Shown: positions 22,991 to 33,551 of the stretch, piece after piece | Numbering within the stretch: position 1 is the stretch's first letter | How the letters are laid out: every line of letters starts with the position of its first letter | DNA from: Rhineura floridana | Taxonomy: Eukaryota; Chordata; Lepidosauria; Squamata; Rhineuridae | DNA: 64,000 bases | Direction: 5' to 3' | NCBI RefSeq assembly: GCF_030035675.1 | Contig: NC_084487.1 | Location: 68,471,486 to 68,535,485 of the forward strand | Notes under the pieces: generated by a model | Databases searched by the model: none | Told to the model about the DNA's origin: nothing | The model's input: only the letters and a program-made list of their open reading frames with translations | Position numbers and translations under genes: made by a program

Positions 22991-24235
22991 GTCCTTCTTC
23001 TGGCATGAGACCTAGCAGATAAGAATAATCATAACTTCAGAGTAATCATAGAGGTAGATGTGGAAGGTGAGGAAGTGTGAGATGTCTAAGGTAGCAAATA
23101 GAAATATGAGTAGAGGTTATAATGAAAGGAGTGGGTCTCAGCTGACATCAGGATAATACTTCTTGCTAACATGGTTACTAACATCATAGTACTTGACTGT
23201 GGTAGTACTGGTGTCACAAGTAACTGACATGTCAGAAATGTACACATTCAGGGAAAAGGTTCTTAAATGCAGAATTAAGACATAAGGTTACACAGTTTTA
23301 AGGTCACTAACATGGAAGCCCTAACTCTGTGCTACAAGTTATTGTTTGTAAGCCACGATGGTATTTAAAAGTCCCAGACAGCGATAAATGAAGGTCACTG
23401 GTTTTGGAAAGTGATCCCCCATCTTTATGTATTTACAGTATCACGTGCCTCTCCTAATCAGTCATTACAAGGAAAGGGGGACAAATCATATAGATAATCC
23501 TCTCCCTTACCATTTAATATTTAGTGAAGAGCAATAGCTATGTGAGGGGAGTGCAGGGTAATCACAACAATGGCCTTGAACTTGTGGAATGAACTATCTG
23601 TGGAACTATAAAAATATATACCTTGCTACTGACCTCCTGGAAGAAGGGCAGAGCAATCTAAATGCTGGGGAGCAGTGAAAGAGGGGCTGGCAGAGGAGGA
23701 GTCAGCTGAAAGTTCCACAGGATCCTCCTCCTGCTTGGGAACTGCCGGCCTCACTGAGCGCTGGCTCCATTGGGAGCTATGTGCAAGAGCCAGCCAGGAA
23801 GCGCTAGCTTCCACGAATCGGCCTCCCATAGAGTAAGCACTCCCTGTAGGCCATCATGGAAATTGTTTTATGGCACCAGCCTTTGTCCTGGTGGAATTTC
23901 CAGGTGGAGCGGGACCCAGGGGAGGGCTCTGAACGTGAGGAGGATCTCACATAAGTCCCCCCCATGGCATCTCCCGCACCACGCCCTCAGAATGCCCCAT
24001 TTTCAGGGCTTCTGTCAGCCCTCCATCCTCCTGGCGGTGCCATGGCTCAGCCACGGTGGAGGGCTGCTGTCAGCAGAGCCCTGCGCAGCCAGGGATCTGC
24101 AGCATCTAACTCACCCAGCCCAGCAGAAAGTTGACTTGGAGTTTTGTATTTCATCTGGCCTTTGAAGGTGGTTAGCAGTGTCAATTTGCTCTCTTCCTAT
24201 TTTTTTTGTGTGATATCAATATATAGTTACTGAAA
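22991..24235. other. unassigned stretch with a GC-rich block
   Basis: 22,991-23,630 is unremarkable. 23,630-24,140 is GC-rich and may be an old LTR or SINE-like insertion, but no terminal repeats or duplicated target were found. Confidence 0.35.
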
Positions 24236-24738
24236 TTCACATTTTAAATTGTGTATTTATTTATGAAAGTATTGCATATTACAATCTGTCTCAAGATGGT
24301 ATAAAAATTAAAATAATAAAATGATAAAACGGTAAAATCAAAGTAATATACATTACTACTTCAACTGATAACCCAAGGTCACACCAGTGATTAATTCCTG
24401 GTATTAAACACCAAAGAACGCTTAAGTGTGCAGGTTTGTTTTTAACAAACACTGAAATAATATCATCATTTGCACTTACTAGAACTCCATAACGAAGTGA
24501 TTACATAGGAAGTGCCTCCCTAATAAGAACTAACCAAAATTGTGGCAGCGCTAAAAGGACCTCTGCTGGCGAGTGCAATGCTTGAACAGGACAGTAGGGA
24601 TAGAGGCAATCCTGAAGGTTTCCTGGTCCCAAGTTGTTCAGGGCTTCATAGGTTAAAACCAAAAGCTTGAATTTGTCCCAGTAGCTTATTGGCAGCCACT
24701 GCAACTCCTTTAGGAATGGTGTAATATGAGCACAATAT
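24236..24738 (-). mobile_element. degraded L2/CR1-group LINE 3' part
   Basis: The minus strand reads HITPFLKELQWLPISYWDKFKLL... then VLTYEALNNLGP, the same C-terminal block as the L2 copies at 7-10 kb but far more diverged. A TTTATTTATGAAA-type tail lies at its left end (24,255-24,270). The frame is broken. It is bounded on the right by the TTTC tract. Confidence 0.8.
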
Positions 24739-24740
24739 TT

Positions 24741-24836
<96 letters not shown>
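24739..24836 (+). repeat. (TTTC)n microsatellite
   Basis: About 24 uninterrupted TTTC units. Likely length-polymorphic. The 73-codon frame through it (FFLS repeats) is an artefact of the tract. Confidence 0.98.
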
Positions 24837-25418
24837 ACATTTACCACCTGGTTGCTAGAGCCCACATCTGCAATGCAGGAACTGCATGCCTACAAGATCT
24901 GTTCACACTGTTCAGTTGGTGTAGGTATTAATATGGCACATCTCTAGTGTACAGTATATTTTTTGAAGTAGAAATTCACAAGTGTTGGCTTCTCAACATT
25001 AATAAGCCCATTGCAAAAAACACCAGTGGCCTTCCTTCTCATCTGCTTCACATCCCTGCTAGACAGTTGGGTGAAAATAGTCTGCACTGTTTTCAAGTTA
25101 ATGTGATGAATGCTAGAATGATGGCCAGGTTCTCTGTTGGAACAAAACAACAGAGGGCTGTATCCAAAGATGTTCTTCCACACCTCAAACGGACTATGGG
25201 GAACAAAGTTTGGGAACCACTGTGCTAGAGGGTTGCACTAGAAAAGTGAAACTAAAACCCTGTATAACACTATTTGTTATATTTTCCTCCATTCCAATGT
25301 ATACTACCTGAACAAATTCTGTTTTTAGAAATTTTATGAAATGCATATGCTATTAAAGGGATGTCCTCAGTAAATATACGTGTTTGAAGATGTTATATAA
25401 GTATGGAAAAACAGTCTG
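24837..25418. other. unassigned stretch
   Basis: Contains CTTCCACACCTCAAACGGAC ... TTTGGGAACCACTGTGCTAG near 25,170-25,230, which looks like the right end of an old hAT-type element (GGGAACCACTG). No left end was located. Confidence 0.4.
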
Positions 25419-25426
25419 ATGAGGAT

Positions 25427-26086
25427 TAGAGATGTGAAGGCCCAGAGAAAACCTGAAAAAAATTTGGGGGAAACCCCCTGAGTTTTTTCTGAAGTCGTCT
25501 TTGTTTTTTTTTCTGAAAAATTGAAAAAAATGCAGAAAAAATGGATTATGGAATGTTTTATTTTAGCATGATGAATAAAATGGTTCATTGAATCTTGACA
25601 CACACACCCCTTTTCTCCATTCTTTTTATGGGAATGGATGCTTTATATCTGCTTGACACTGTGGAGGACTAGTGGAGACATAAATAATTTTCTTTGTGAT
25701 TAATGTTGATGGTGTCTAAATTGTTTTTGCCTGCTCCTCATAAACTGGCAAAACGAAAGAGGTTCCTTACATTTCAGGTGTTGCTTACAGTTCAGGATCT
25801 TGTAGATCCATTTGTTACAAAAAGGTAAAAATTTAAAAATGTAAATTCAATTTGTAATAATTGTTTGAATAAAGTGTACTTTTAATATACCAAATGAGAT
25901 AATTTTATGCCCAACCAACTTGTACATAATTACAGTTGATGTTCCTGAAGTAAAGTGACTTCAAATCTGTAAAAAGTGCTAATATTGCATTTTTAAAATT
26001 TTTCCAAAAAGTTCCATTTTTTCTGAAAATAATGGAAAACCGGTTTTTTCCATGGCTTCAAAATTTCTGGAAATTTTACATCTCTA
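25427..26086. mobile_element. hAT-type non-autonomous element (TAGAGATGT ends)
   Basis: The element is 660 bp, starting TAGAGATGTGAAGGC and ending ATTTTACATCTCTA, an imperfect inverted pair. The 8-bp target duplication ATGAGGAT/ATGGGGAT lies at 25,419-25,426 and 26,087-26,094 (7 of 8 match). A- and T-rich subterminal blocks (GAAAAAATGG and CCATTTTTTC) are also inverted relative to each other. No transposase coding was seen. Confidence 0.82.
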
Positions 26087-26145
26087 ATGGGGATACTTTG
26101 ACCTTTTTACTAAATATTTAAAATGTAACACAGCAGAGTCTACAG

Positions 26146-26391
26146 CAGTGATTCTCAAATGGTGCACCCAGGCACACTGGTGCGCCCTAAGAGGTGGTAA
26201 ATATTATGAAAGTATATTTTAAAAATGAGAAGAAACCCATTTGTATAGGGTAAGTAATAGTTTTCTATAGTTTAAGTTATTTTTATTCATAGTTTAAAAT
26301 ATATTATTTTTAATTTTGTACACTAAGTGCGCCAGAAAATTTTTGTATGTTCTACAGTGCGCCGCGAACCAAAAACTTTTGAGAACCACTG
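26146..26391. mobile_element. hAT-type miniature element (CAGTGATTCTCAAA ends)
   Basis: A 246-bp element with ends CAGTGATTCTCAAA and TTTTGAGAACCACTG, and a perfect 8-bp target duplication GTCTACAG at 26,138-26,145 and 26,392-26,399. The subterminal GTGCGCC motif occurs near both ends. It is non-coding and mobilised in trans if at all. Confidence 0.93.
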
Positions 26392-26399
26392 GTCTACAG

Positions 26400-26939
26400 G
26401 CTAGTGAAGTCAATGGAATATCTCCCATTGATTTTAAGGCATGAGTATTTCAGCTTGAATGAGTAAAACTCGGTGTGGTCCTTTTTAAAAAAATAAGTGA
26501 CAGCTTATTCCATGCCAGCTGTGCATGAAATCACATGATGTTTCTGACCTCCCAATAAATTGTTTGGATTGAAAGCTCTGATCATACATCTGTGCATCCC
26601 TTTGTTATGCAAAAACTGCATAAGCATATTGGAGAATGTGCAGGCTTAATCAGTTAAATGACTCATTCTTGCTGAATAAAATCCCCCTATTGTTTTCTTC
26701 TGAATTATTTTTGAGTATCTTAAAACGTACAATTTTAGTGATGTTTGTTTTAACAAAATTGTATCAAATATTGTGTTTCTCCCAACTTCTGTAGTTAGTG
26801 GTTTAAAGTATTGTTTCCCTTAAAAATAAATAAATAATCCCATATGTAGTAAAACTTGTAAAAGCTTTGATCCACATACAGCAGGGGAATATGATGCAAT
26901 TTCTGAGGAAATGAGCCACAGAAACGTAATTTAATATTG
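26400..26939. other. unassigned stretch
   Basis: AT-rich intronic sequence without recognisable gene or repeat. Confidence 0.4.
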
Positions 26940-27387
26940 TAGCCTTTGTTTCGAATTCCACTGCAAAATCGTGTATGCCCATGCGGAGATGGTAGCGAAA
27001 CAGTAGCCCATGTAATGCTATTCTGCTCTTTCTATAGAGATCTGAGAAGTGAGCTGATTACTCCACTTCTGTCATCTTTCGCAAGGCGTTCAACTAACTT
27101 CTATGTGGTTTTTCTTCTTGCAGAGCAAGAGCAAAGGGTGACAGAAATGTCATCAATTTTTTTAGCAGGTGCCGTTAGAACAAGATCTACAGTGATACCT
27201 TGAGTTTTAATCTGATATAGATTTTTTTAGTTGATAGTTTCACTTGTCCATTTCTGTTATGATGATGGATTTTGGATATATCAATTTTATTGATCAGTAT
27301 CCTACACAAATGCTAGAATTTTAGTAGGATAATTTGATTAAGCTGTATATCTGCTTTTTATTGTTTTTATATATTCCAATTGCAAGA
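26940..27387 (+). mobile_element. LINE fragment with C-terminal cysteine-box domain
   Basis: The plus-strand frame 26,946-27,203 codes RVCPCGDGSETVAHVMLFC followed by SFYRDLR and SELITPLL. This CxC...H...C block ends the ORF2 of the LINE family also seen at 29.5/36.7-41.9 kb and 62.4-62.9 kb. About 180 bases of 3' UTR follow. Only the extreme 3' end of the element is present. Its clade was not resolved. Confidence 0.75.
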
Positions 27388-27437
27388 GATGGGTTGATTC
27401 CATAAAAAATCGTTGTGAAGGCACATAACAACAACAA
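27388..27437 (+). mobile_element. Bov-B/SINE tail fragment
   Basis: Reads GATGGGTTGATTCCATAAA then GAAGGCACATAACAACAACA, the 3' tail shared by Bov-B and its SINE, with an internal deletion. Only about 50 bp remain. Confidence 0.7.
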
Positions 27438-27888
27438 AATTTGCACGGAAAATTATGTCCTCATACTGATGAGGCTGAAGTTTTTAATGAATTCCAATTC
27501 CAAATATAAACTAATGAATTCTAATTCCTAATACAATTTTGTCATGCTTGTAGTACTCAGTGGCATATAAAGTGAGCGACTGTTTTTTCAAAAGTTATTC
27601 TCTGGTTCAGATCTTAATCCAAGCTGGTCAGCATCTCACTCTACCTCTCTCATTACTGAATGTTGCCATGGAAGAATTCCAGGTACCTTAGGAGCCTGGT
27701 ACATAATTTCCAGGGTGCCTAACAAGACTTCTTGTGCTTTGGATGCACCTAAATTGCTAGATTAGATGGAGGCAAGGGAGAATGCAGTTTAATTCTGAAC
27801 TGAGGTGACTACACCCTGACTAGTTATAACAGTTATCCTCAGAATAAACAAGATTTTCCTTCCAGCTTATATAAAAAATCATTATATG
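27438..27888. other. unassigned stretch
   Basis: No gene or repeat recognised. Confidence 0.35.
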
Positions 27889-27896
27889 GCCCAGGG

Positions 27897-28032
27897 CAGG
27901 GGTAACCAATATTGTGCTCTCCAGATATTTTGGACTACAACTCCCATCAGCCTCAGCTAGCATAGTCAATGGTGAGCAATGATGTGAGTTGTAGTCCAAA
28001 ACATCTGGAGGGCAACACTTTGGCTACCCCAG
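27897..28032. repeat. foldback (hairpin) miniature element
   Basis: Near-palindromic 136 bp. The left arm CAGGGGTAACCAA ... CTCCAGATATTTTGGACTAC pairs with the right arm GTAGTCCAAAACATCTGGAG ... TTGGCTACCCC. Flanks GCCCAGGG/CCCTAGGG (27,889-27,896 and 28,033-28,040) match at six of eight bases, compatible with a hAT-type duplication. Similar hairpins lie at 51.8-52.3 and 54.0-54.1 kb. Confidence 0.85.
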
Positions 28033-28040
28033 CCCTAGGG

Positions 28041-28383
28041 ACATATCCCAAATTACCCATATGCCTATGTATCTCTGATCATCAGCAAGTGTTTAAAAGC
28101 TTTGTTAACTTTCATGGAAATATTTTGAGTTGTCAAACAAAAGAAACTGAGATCTAAATCTGATGTAATTCTTATCTATCTTGGGAATATTGGTGTTATG
28201 TGTTAATTATTAATTCACAAAGGCAAGATCAATCTGTATTCATAGAAGAATGTTTGTACTAGCTAGAAAACTACAATAAAACAAGAATACAGGTTTTATT
28301 CCTGTTTCATTTTAGAAAGGATATTGGAGGGGAGGAGCAAACAGACTTTATGCTTCCCTTGAGTAAACATAAACTCGGTTACT
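28041..28383. other. unassigned stretch
   Basis: AT-rich; nothing recognised. Confidence 0.35.
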
Positions 28384-29035
28384 TACAGTAGGACGAATGA
28401 GGGAGTGAGCAGGGGTGGGGGTGGCATGGCGAATGAGCGAGCGGGGGGCTGGTGGGGCAGAGGGGGGAAGGATGAGTGAATGGGGGCAGGCGGGGAGAGG
28501 GTGGCTGAGCAATTGAGCGAATGGGGCAGGCGGGGCCATGAGAGGGGTGGGGGGCGGCAGGACAATTGGTGTGAGCGAGTGGTGGTGAGGGGGTGGCAGG
28601 GTGAGTGGGGGCAGGTGGGTGCAGAGAGAGGGAGCGGCAGGATGAGTGAGTGAGCAGGGGGGCAGGTGGGGGAGAGAGCAGGGGTGGGGGAGGCAGGGTG
28701 AGTGAGTGGTGGCAGGGTGAGCGGGGGGTGCCAGGGTGAGTGGGGGGTGGGTGAGCAGGTGGGGCAGACAGGGCAGCAGGATGAGTGAGCGAGTGGGGGT
28801 CAGGCAGGGGGAGAGAGTGGGGTAGGGGGTGGCAGGGTGAGCGGAGGGGGTGGCAAGTTCAGTGGGGGGCAGGCGAGCAGGCAGGGGAGAGAATGGGGCA
28901 GGCAGGGGGGCAAAAGAGCAGGAGTGGGGTGCAGTAGAGCGAGTGAGCAAGCAGGTGGGCGGGCGGGCAGGTGGGGGCAAGGGAGGGCGAGCGGAGATGC
29001 ACCATTCAGAATGAATCCGGAGTTCACTCCTCAAA
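28384..29035 (+). repeat. G-rich degenerate minisatellite
   Basis: About 650 bp in which the plus strand is almost devoid of C and T outside GTGAGTGAGCG-type and GGGGGCAGGCGGG-type modules, repeated irregularly at roughly 25-60 bp. Strong purine skew and many runs of three or more G make G-quadruplex formation plausible. Long proline/serine-rich frames on the minus strand arise from this composition and are not genes. Confidence 0.9.
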
Positions 29036-29048
29036 GCCGGAAAGAGTA

Positions 29049-29092
29049 ACACACACACACACGCACACACACACACATACATACACACACAT
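29049..29092 (+). repeat. (CA)n microsatellite
   Basis: An interrupted CA run directly after the G-rich minisatellite. Confidence 0.9.
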
Positions 29093-29194
29093 CATTGTCA
29101 CTCACCTCCATAGCTCTTCACCTCCATTCTGTTGCTGCCTTTTCCTACTCCTTCTTTAATTGAAAGCCACCATACTAGTGGAACTGAAAAATGG

Positions 29195-29290
29195 GACCCT
29201 ACAGATTATGCTTGCACATTTACTTGGAAATAAGCCCCCATGAATATAGTAGGACTTCCAAGAAAGCATGCATAAGGTTGTGCTATAAAT
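29195..29290 (-). repeat. short interspersed repeat (TTTACTTGGAAATAAGCCCC type)
   Basis: Reads CACATTTACTTGGAAATAAG, then AGTAGGACTTCC and a degraded tail. It shares its core with copies at 46,180-46,256 (same strand) and 47,750-47,850 (opposite strand). Family class not recognised. Confidence 0.65.
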
Positions 29291-29468
29291 CATTAGTTTA
29301 AATACAGTAATACCTCAGTTAACAACGTACATGCATTCCTGAACATTACTTCTTTTACAGACACTTTGATACCAGAGGTAAGAATAACATGGAAAGAATA
29401 GGAAGAATAGGCTCCTACACCACAAAAAAGAGCAGTTCAGCATATTTCAGCAAACTTTTTATTTCCAT
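29291..29468. other. unassigned spacer before the LINE 3' end
   Basis: Contains AATACCTCAGTTAACAACG at 29,308, resembling a hAT-type end, but no partner end was found. The rest is unassigned. Confidence 0.35.
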
Positions 29469-29896
29469 CATCATCATCATTTTATTGTATTTGACTAAAA
29501 GCCATTACAAACCAAGTAGGAAAATATGTATACAATAACGAAGTACAGACAAATACAATTTAACAATCACCTGTACAATCCATTGCAGTCGCAGTCAAAG
29601 TAATTGCAGGAATATGTTTTGCTCCCTTAGCAAACAAAGCTGTTTTGTATGTAACATATGGATCACAATCTGACAGTAATCAACATACTTTCACAAAGAT
29701 ATTCTCACCCTGTAGAGATGTCAAAATCTGCCCCAGGAATCTCCCTGGGAATTTGATATAAATGACAGTACAGTAGGTAGTGTGAAATATCCCCTCTCTC
29801 CCCCCCCACCACAAATACAGAGTCATAGATTTCCTGGATCCTTCCATCCGAAAAGGTTGAGGGCATAGTCTGAAATCATAACTCTGAATGTGATTG
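29469..29896 (-). mobile_element. LINE of unresolved clade, 3' segment (split by insertion)
   Basis: The minus-strand 3' end of the LINE whose main body is at 36,685-41,890. A CATCATCATCATCATTTT stretch (29,470-29,487) is the inverted 3' tail. The frame within 29,680-29,896 continues the C-terminal region (YIKFPGRFLGQILTSL resembles FYRDLRSELITPLL of the 26.9-kb fragment). The segment ends where the tyrosine-recombinase fossil begins. Confidence 0.75.
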
Positions 29897-30334
29897 CAGT
29901 TGAGGGGCGAAATAAGACACAGAGACATCAGCTTGGGTTGAACAAGGGCCGCTTTATTAAATTACAGCAAACAAAACCCAATTTAAAGTGACCTGCAGAG
30001 GGAAACCTAGGTGCGTGAACTGTCTATAACAAGTAGCTTGCCACACAGCTCTTAGGCGACCAGCCCCTGCTGGGGCAAGGGCAAGCCCATCTGCTTACCC
30101 TTTACCCCGGCCGCACCTTGTAGGTGAGTAGGGGGGCCTTCCCACGTCATCCCCACCCGGGGCTGTATAACCCCTGGGTAGATGAGGATAAGTTGGCCCC
30201 AGAAGCAGCCCATATCCTGCCCTCGAGCCGTAAAGCCCTGACAGACAGTCCTCCGGAACCGCCAATCACCTCCAAAGGTGCCTAAGGGGGCCACCTAGCT
30301 GTCCTTACCTATTTACCTTCCCACACCTTCCCGC
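29897..30334 (-). repeat. split direct repeat B2
   Basis: About 438 bp, matching 30,782-31,214 nearly base for base from CAGT(T/C)GAGGGGCGAAATAA to CCTTCCCGC. It forms the 3' end of the fossil element. It includes a TTTATTAAATTACAGC block. Confidence 0.9.
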
Positions 30335-30581
30335 ACCTTCCCGCACCAGTGCAAGATGCATAGCCTGGTAGGTCATTGACCTGTCTAATACATTCAAGTT
30401 AGCCAAATAAGCCAAAACCACCTATTAAACACAACGCCCCCTAACCCAATTCCATCCCACTCCCATGGTGTGGAGTAGGCAAAAAACCTGCCCGCCAACG
30501 AGGGTGGGCAGGATAAAAATTCCTACTCAGCCCTGAAGCAACCCCTAGGCACACCATAAAAGAGGGAGGGCGGGGTGGGCG

Positions 30582-30781
30582 TCATGCTGGCAAAGAGGAA
30601 GGTAGGAGGGGCGGCTGGACTTAAATAAGCCCCAAAGCCCCGCCCCTCCACACTGCACATCGCATGCACACAATAGGTGCGACGCGCGACATTGCCCCAA
30701 ACAAAGATGGAGGCGGCAGCTTCGCCCCCATCTGCAACCATGCCCCACTCGTCAGCTGCGAGGCGAGCGGGGCATCATTTC
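30582..30781 (-). repeat. split direct repeat A2
   Basis: About 200 bp, matching 36,485-36,684 from TGGCAAAGAGGAAGGTAGGA to GCGGGGCATCATTTC. It abuts B1 directly. Confidence 0.9.
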
Positions 30782-31214
30782 CAGTCGAGGGGCGAAATAA
30801 GACACAGAGACATCAGCTTGGGTTGAACAAGGGCCACTTTATTAAATTACAGCAAACAAAACCCAATTTAAAGTGACCTGCAGAGGGAAACCTAGGTGCG
30901 GGAACTGTCTATAAGAGCTTGCCACACAGCTCTTGGGCGACCAGCCCCTGCTGGGGCAAGGGCAAGCCCATCTGCTTACCCTTTACCCCGGCCACACCTT
31001 GTAGGTGAGTAGGGGGGCCTTCCCACATCATCCCCACCCGGGGCCGTATAACCCCTGGGTAGATGAGGATAAGTTGGCCCCAGAAGCAGCCCATATCCTG
31101 CCCTCGAGCCATAAAGCCCTGACAGACAGTCCTCCGGAACCACCAATCACCTCCAAAGGTGCCTAAGGGGGCCACCTAGCTGTCCTTACCTATTTCCCTT
31201 CCAGCACCTTCCCG
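30782..31214 (-). repeat. split direct repeat B1
   Basis: About 433 bp, the second copy of repeat B, lying directly next to A2. The shared A2-B1 junction is at 30,781/30,782. Confidence 0.9.
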
Positions 31215-31471
31215 CCACAAAAGGGGGACAAATCTCTATTTAGTCCCTCTTTACCCCACTGCCGAGAAGCACCTCTCGCAGACACCTCTGCAGGTCTCCC
31301 AAATATGTCGTTACCTGCATCTGACAGGTGAATGCCATCGGTCCTGTATCGTTCACCCTTCTAATGCTGAATGGGGATGCGGAATGGCTAACCCCCCATG
31401 CCCAAGAAGAGCCAACCGAATCTGCTGGTTAGCCTTCGTTCGCCAAACCCTGCGTGGGAGCATGCCCATAA

Positions 31472-32530
31472 GTAACTGAGGCCGTCGTAGCCTCTCCGCT
31501 GCATGTCACACATGCTCACCAACTGAGGGCCTTGCCCTGAGTAACTGAGGCCGTCGTAGCCTCTCCGCTGCATGTCACACATGCTCACCAACTGAGGGCC
31601 TTGCCCTGAGTAACTGAGGCCGTTGTAGCCTCTCCGCTGCATGTCACACATGCTCACCAACTGAGGGCCTTGCCCTGAGTAACTGAGGCTGTCGTAGCCT
31701 CTCCGCTGCATGTCACACATGCTCACCAACTGAGGGCCTTGCCCTGAGTAACTGAGGCCGTTGTAGCCTTTCTGCTGCATGTCACACATACTTGCCAACT
31801 GAGGGCCTTGCCCAGCACAACCGAGGCCGTTGTAGCCTCTCCGCTGCATGTCACACATGCTTGCCAACTGAGGGACTTGGCTTTAAGTAACTGAGGCCGT
31901 CGTAGCCTCTCCGTTGCATGTCACACATGCTTGCCAACTGAGGGACTTGGCTTTAAGTAACAGGCTGTCGTAGCCTCTCCGTTGCATGTCACACATGCTT
32001 GCCAACTGAGGGACTGGGCTTTAAGTAACTGAGGCCGTCGCAGCCTCTCCGCTGCATGTCACACATGCTTGCCAACTGAGGGACTTGGCTTTAAGTAACT
32101 GAGGCCGTTGTAGCCTCTCCGTTGCATGTCACACATGCTTGCCAACTGAGGGACTTGGCTTTAAGTAACTGAGGCCGTCGCAGCCTCTCCGCTGCATGTC
32201 ACACATGCTTGCCAACTGAGGGACTTGGCTTTAAGTAACTGAGGCCGTTGTAGCCTCTCTGTTGCATGTCACACGTGCTTGCCAACTGAGGGACATGGCT
32301 TTAAGTAACTGAGGCCGTCGCAGCCTCTCCGCTGCACGTCACACATGCCAGCCAACTGAGGGCCTTGCCCTTACGTAACCGAGGCCGTCGTAGCCTCTCA
32401 AGCTGCATGTTGTCCCATGCCTGCCAACTGAGGGTCTTGCCCTTAAATAACAGAGGCTGTCGTAGCCTCTCAAACTGCATGTCGTCACCTGCCAGCGATC
32501 TGTGGGTCTTGCCTCAAGCAACTGAGGTCA
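31472..32530 (-). repeat. tandem array of 69-70-bp units
   Basis: About 15 direct units, each beginning near GTAACTGAGGCCGTCGTAGC and containing CTGCATGTCACACATGC and CCAACTGAGGG. Unit starts fall at 31,472, 31,541, 31,610, 31,679, 31,748 and then about every 69-70 bp. On the minus strand the 69-bp units read as a 23-residue repeat containing SMCDMQRRGYDGLSYSGQ. The units nearest 32.5 kb are the most diverged, so the array probably grew toward 31.5 kb. It lies inside the fossil element between the hydrolase-like domain and repeat B1. There are no unique spacers, so it is not CRISPR-like. Confidence 0.93.
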
Positions 32531-32775
32531 TTGCCACCCGGGGGAAGGACCACCATTTGTGAAACCGTCTGTACTGAATTATGCTGGAATAAAGTGGGTA
32601 GGAGCCTATCCAAACGCATTCCTCTCCGGCCACGCCACTGTATTGCAGCCCATCGACTGAGGCCCAACTGTGAGCCCATGCTTGATTTCAAGGCCCTCCT
32701 GGCTGCCCAGAAGACTATGCTGAGGCCGCCTATTAGGATACGCGTCTGCTCCGTCCCCGTCCAGCAGCCTGTCAA
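32485..32775 (-). pseudogene. SGNH-hydrolase-like domain of the fossil element
   Basis: The minus-strand translation shows ILIGGLSIVFWAARRA, QLGLSRWAAIQWRGRRGMR, LDRLLPTLFQ and VVLPPGGNDL. The spacing resembles block I (GDS) and block III (GxND) of SGNH hydrolases reported in vertebrate Ngaro-type retroelements. It is a fossil part; no host role is inferred. Confidence 0.6.
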
Positions 32776-33161
32776 AATAATTATAACTTGTTAGGCTTCT
32801 GAATTCCCAGGCCCTCTAAAAGGGGTGAATATAGCCCTTATAAACCTGAGGACGAGCGTCCAACAGCCTGCACCTTTGCCTGGGAAAACCCAAGACCTGC
32901 TGCCGTAGAAGCAGCTGTAAAAGCCCACTTTGTGAGCACCCAAAACTGGTATTTTGTGAGGGGGTCCTCGCTTGCATTGGGGAATAAATATCCTTCTCCA
33001 GATCCCCCTGGCCAATTTACAGTCTGCCCCATACATCTCTGGTCCGTCTGAGACCTTCACAATTGTATATTGGCACAACCCCCCCATCCACGGAGACATC
33101 TGATAGCTGGAGGGCACGTCGAGACAGGTCTCACTTGGATCCAGCCATCACCTTACCTATC

Positions 33162-33551
33162 CTAAAAGCTCCAAAAAAGCCCAGCATAAGGGCTACTGCC
33201 TGAAAAGTCTGGCTTCATAGCCGGAGGAGCATACTGTATTTCCACTGGCTCACCATACCCAATAAAATGTCCAGTGAGAAAGGGCGATGGGGATAGGGGA
33301 AAAACCACCAGCCTGGCTATGAAGGAAAGTCCCGCCAGCTTACCTTGAAGTGCTTGGACTAACAGGCCCCTACTCCTGCCATCCACTGGGAATTTCAGCT
33401 GGTGACACAACGGAAAAAGCCATTCTGGCACATAGTCCTTGCCGGCCCAGAATTCCTGAATTGCCCTACCTGCTCTGTGGTAGCTGGCGAGCGTACTGTG
33501 GGCAATGGAATCTACAGGAAGTCCAGCGCGCAGTTCACAAGAATAGGCCAT
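33162..33551 (-). pseudogene. tyrosine-recombinase N-terminal domain of the fossil element
   Basis: The minus-strand segment with STLASYHRAGRAIQEFW and LVQALQGKLAGLSFIARL matches the helical core-binding domain that begins tyrosine recombinases of DIRS/Ngaro elements. It lies upstream (minus-strand sense) of the hydrolase-like domain. Fossil, broken. Confidence 0.65.

Noticed and set aside
23630-24140. LTR or SINE insertion
   Set aside because: GC-rich with a sharp edge, but no terminal repeats, target duplication or second copy in the window.
24726-24947. Open frame with FFLS repeats
   Set aside because: Generated by the (TTTC)n microsatellite.
28348-29088. 246-codon proline/serine-rich gene on the minus strand
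   Set aside because: Stop-free only because of the G/A-skewed minisatellite; no splice or start context.
31472-32530. CRISPR-like array
   Set aside because: Units are contiguous 69-70-bp direct repeats without unique spacers, in a eukaryotic retroelement.
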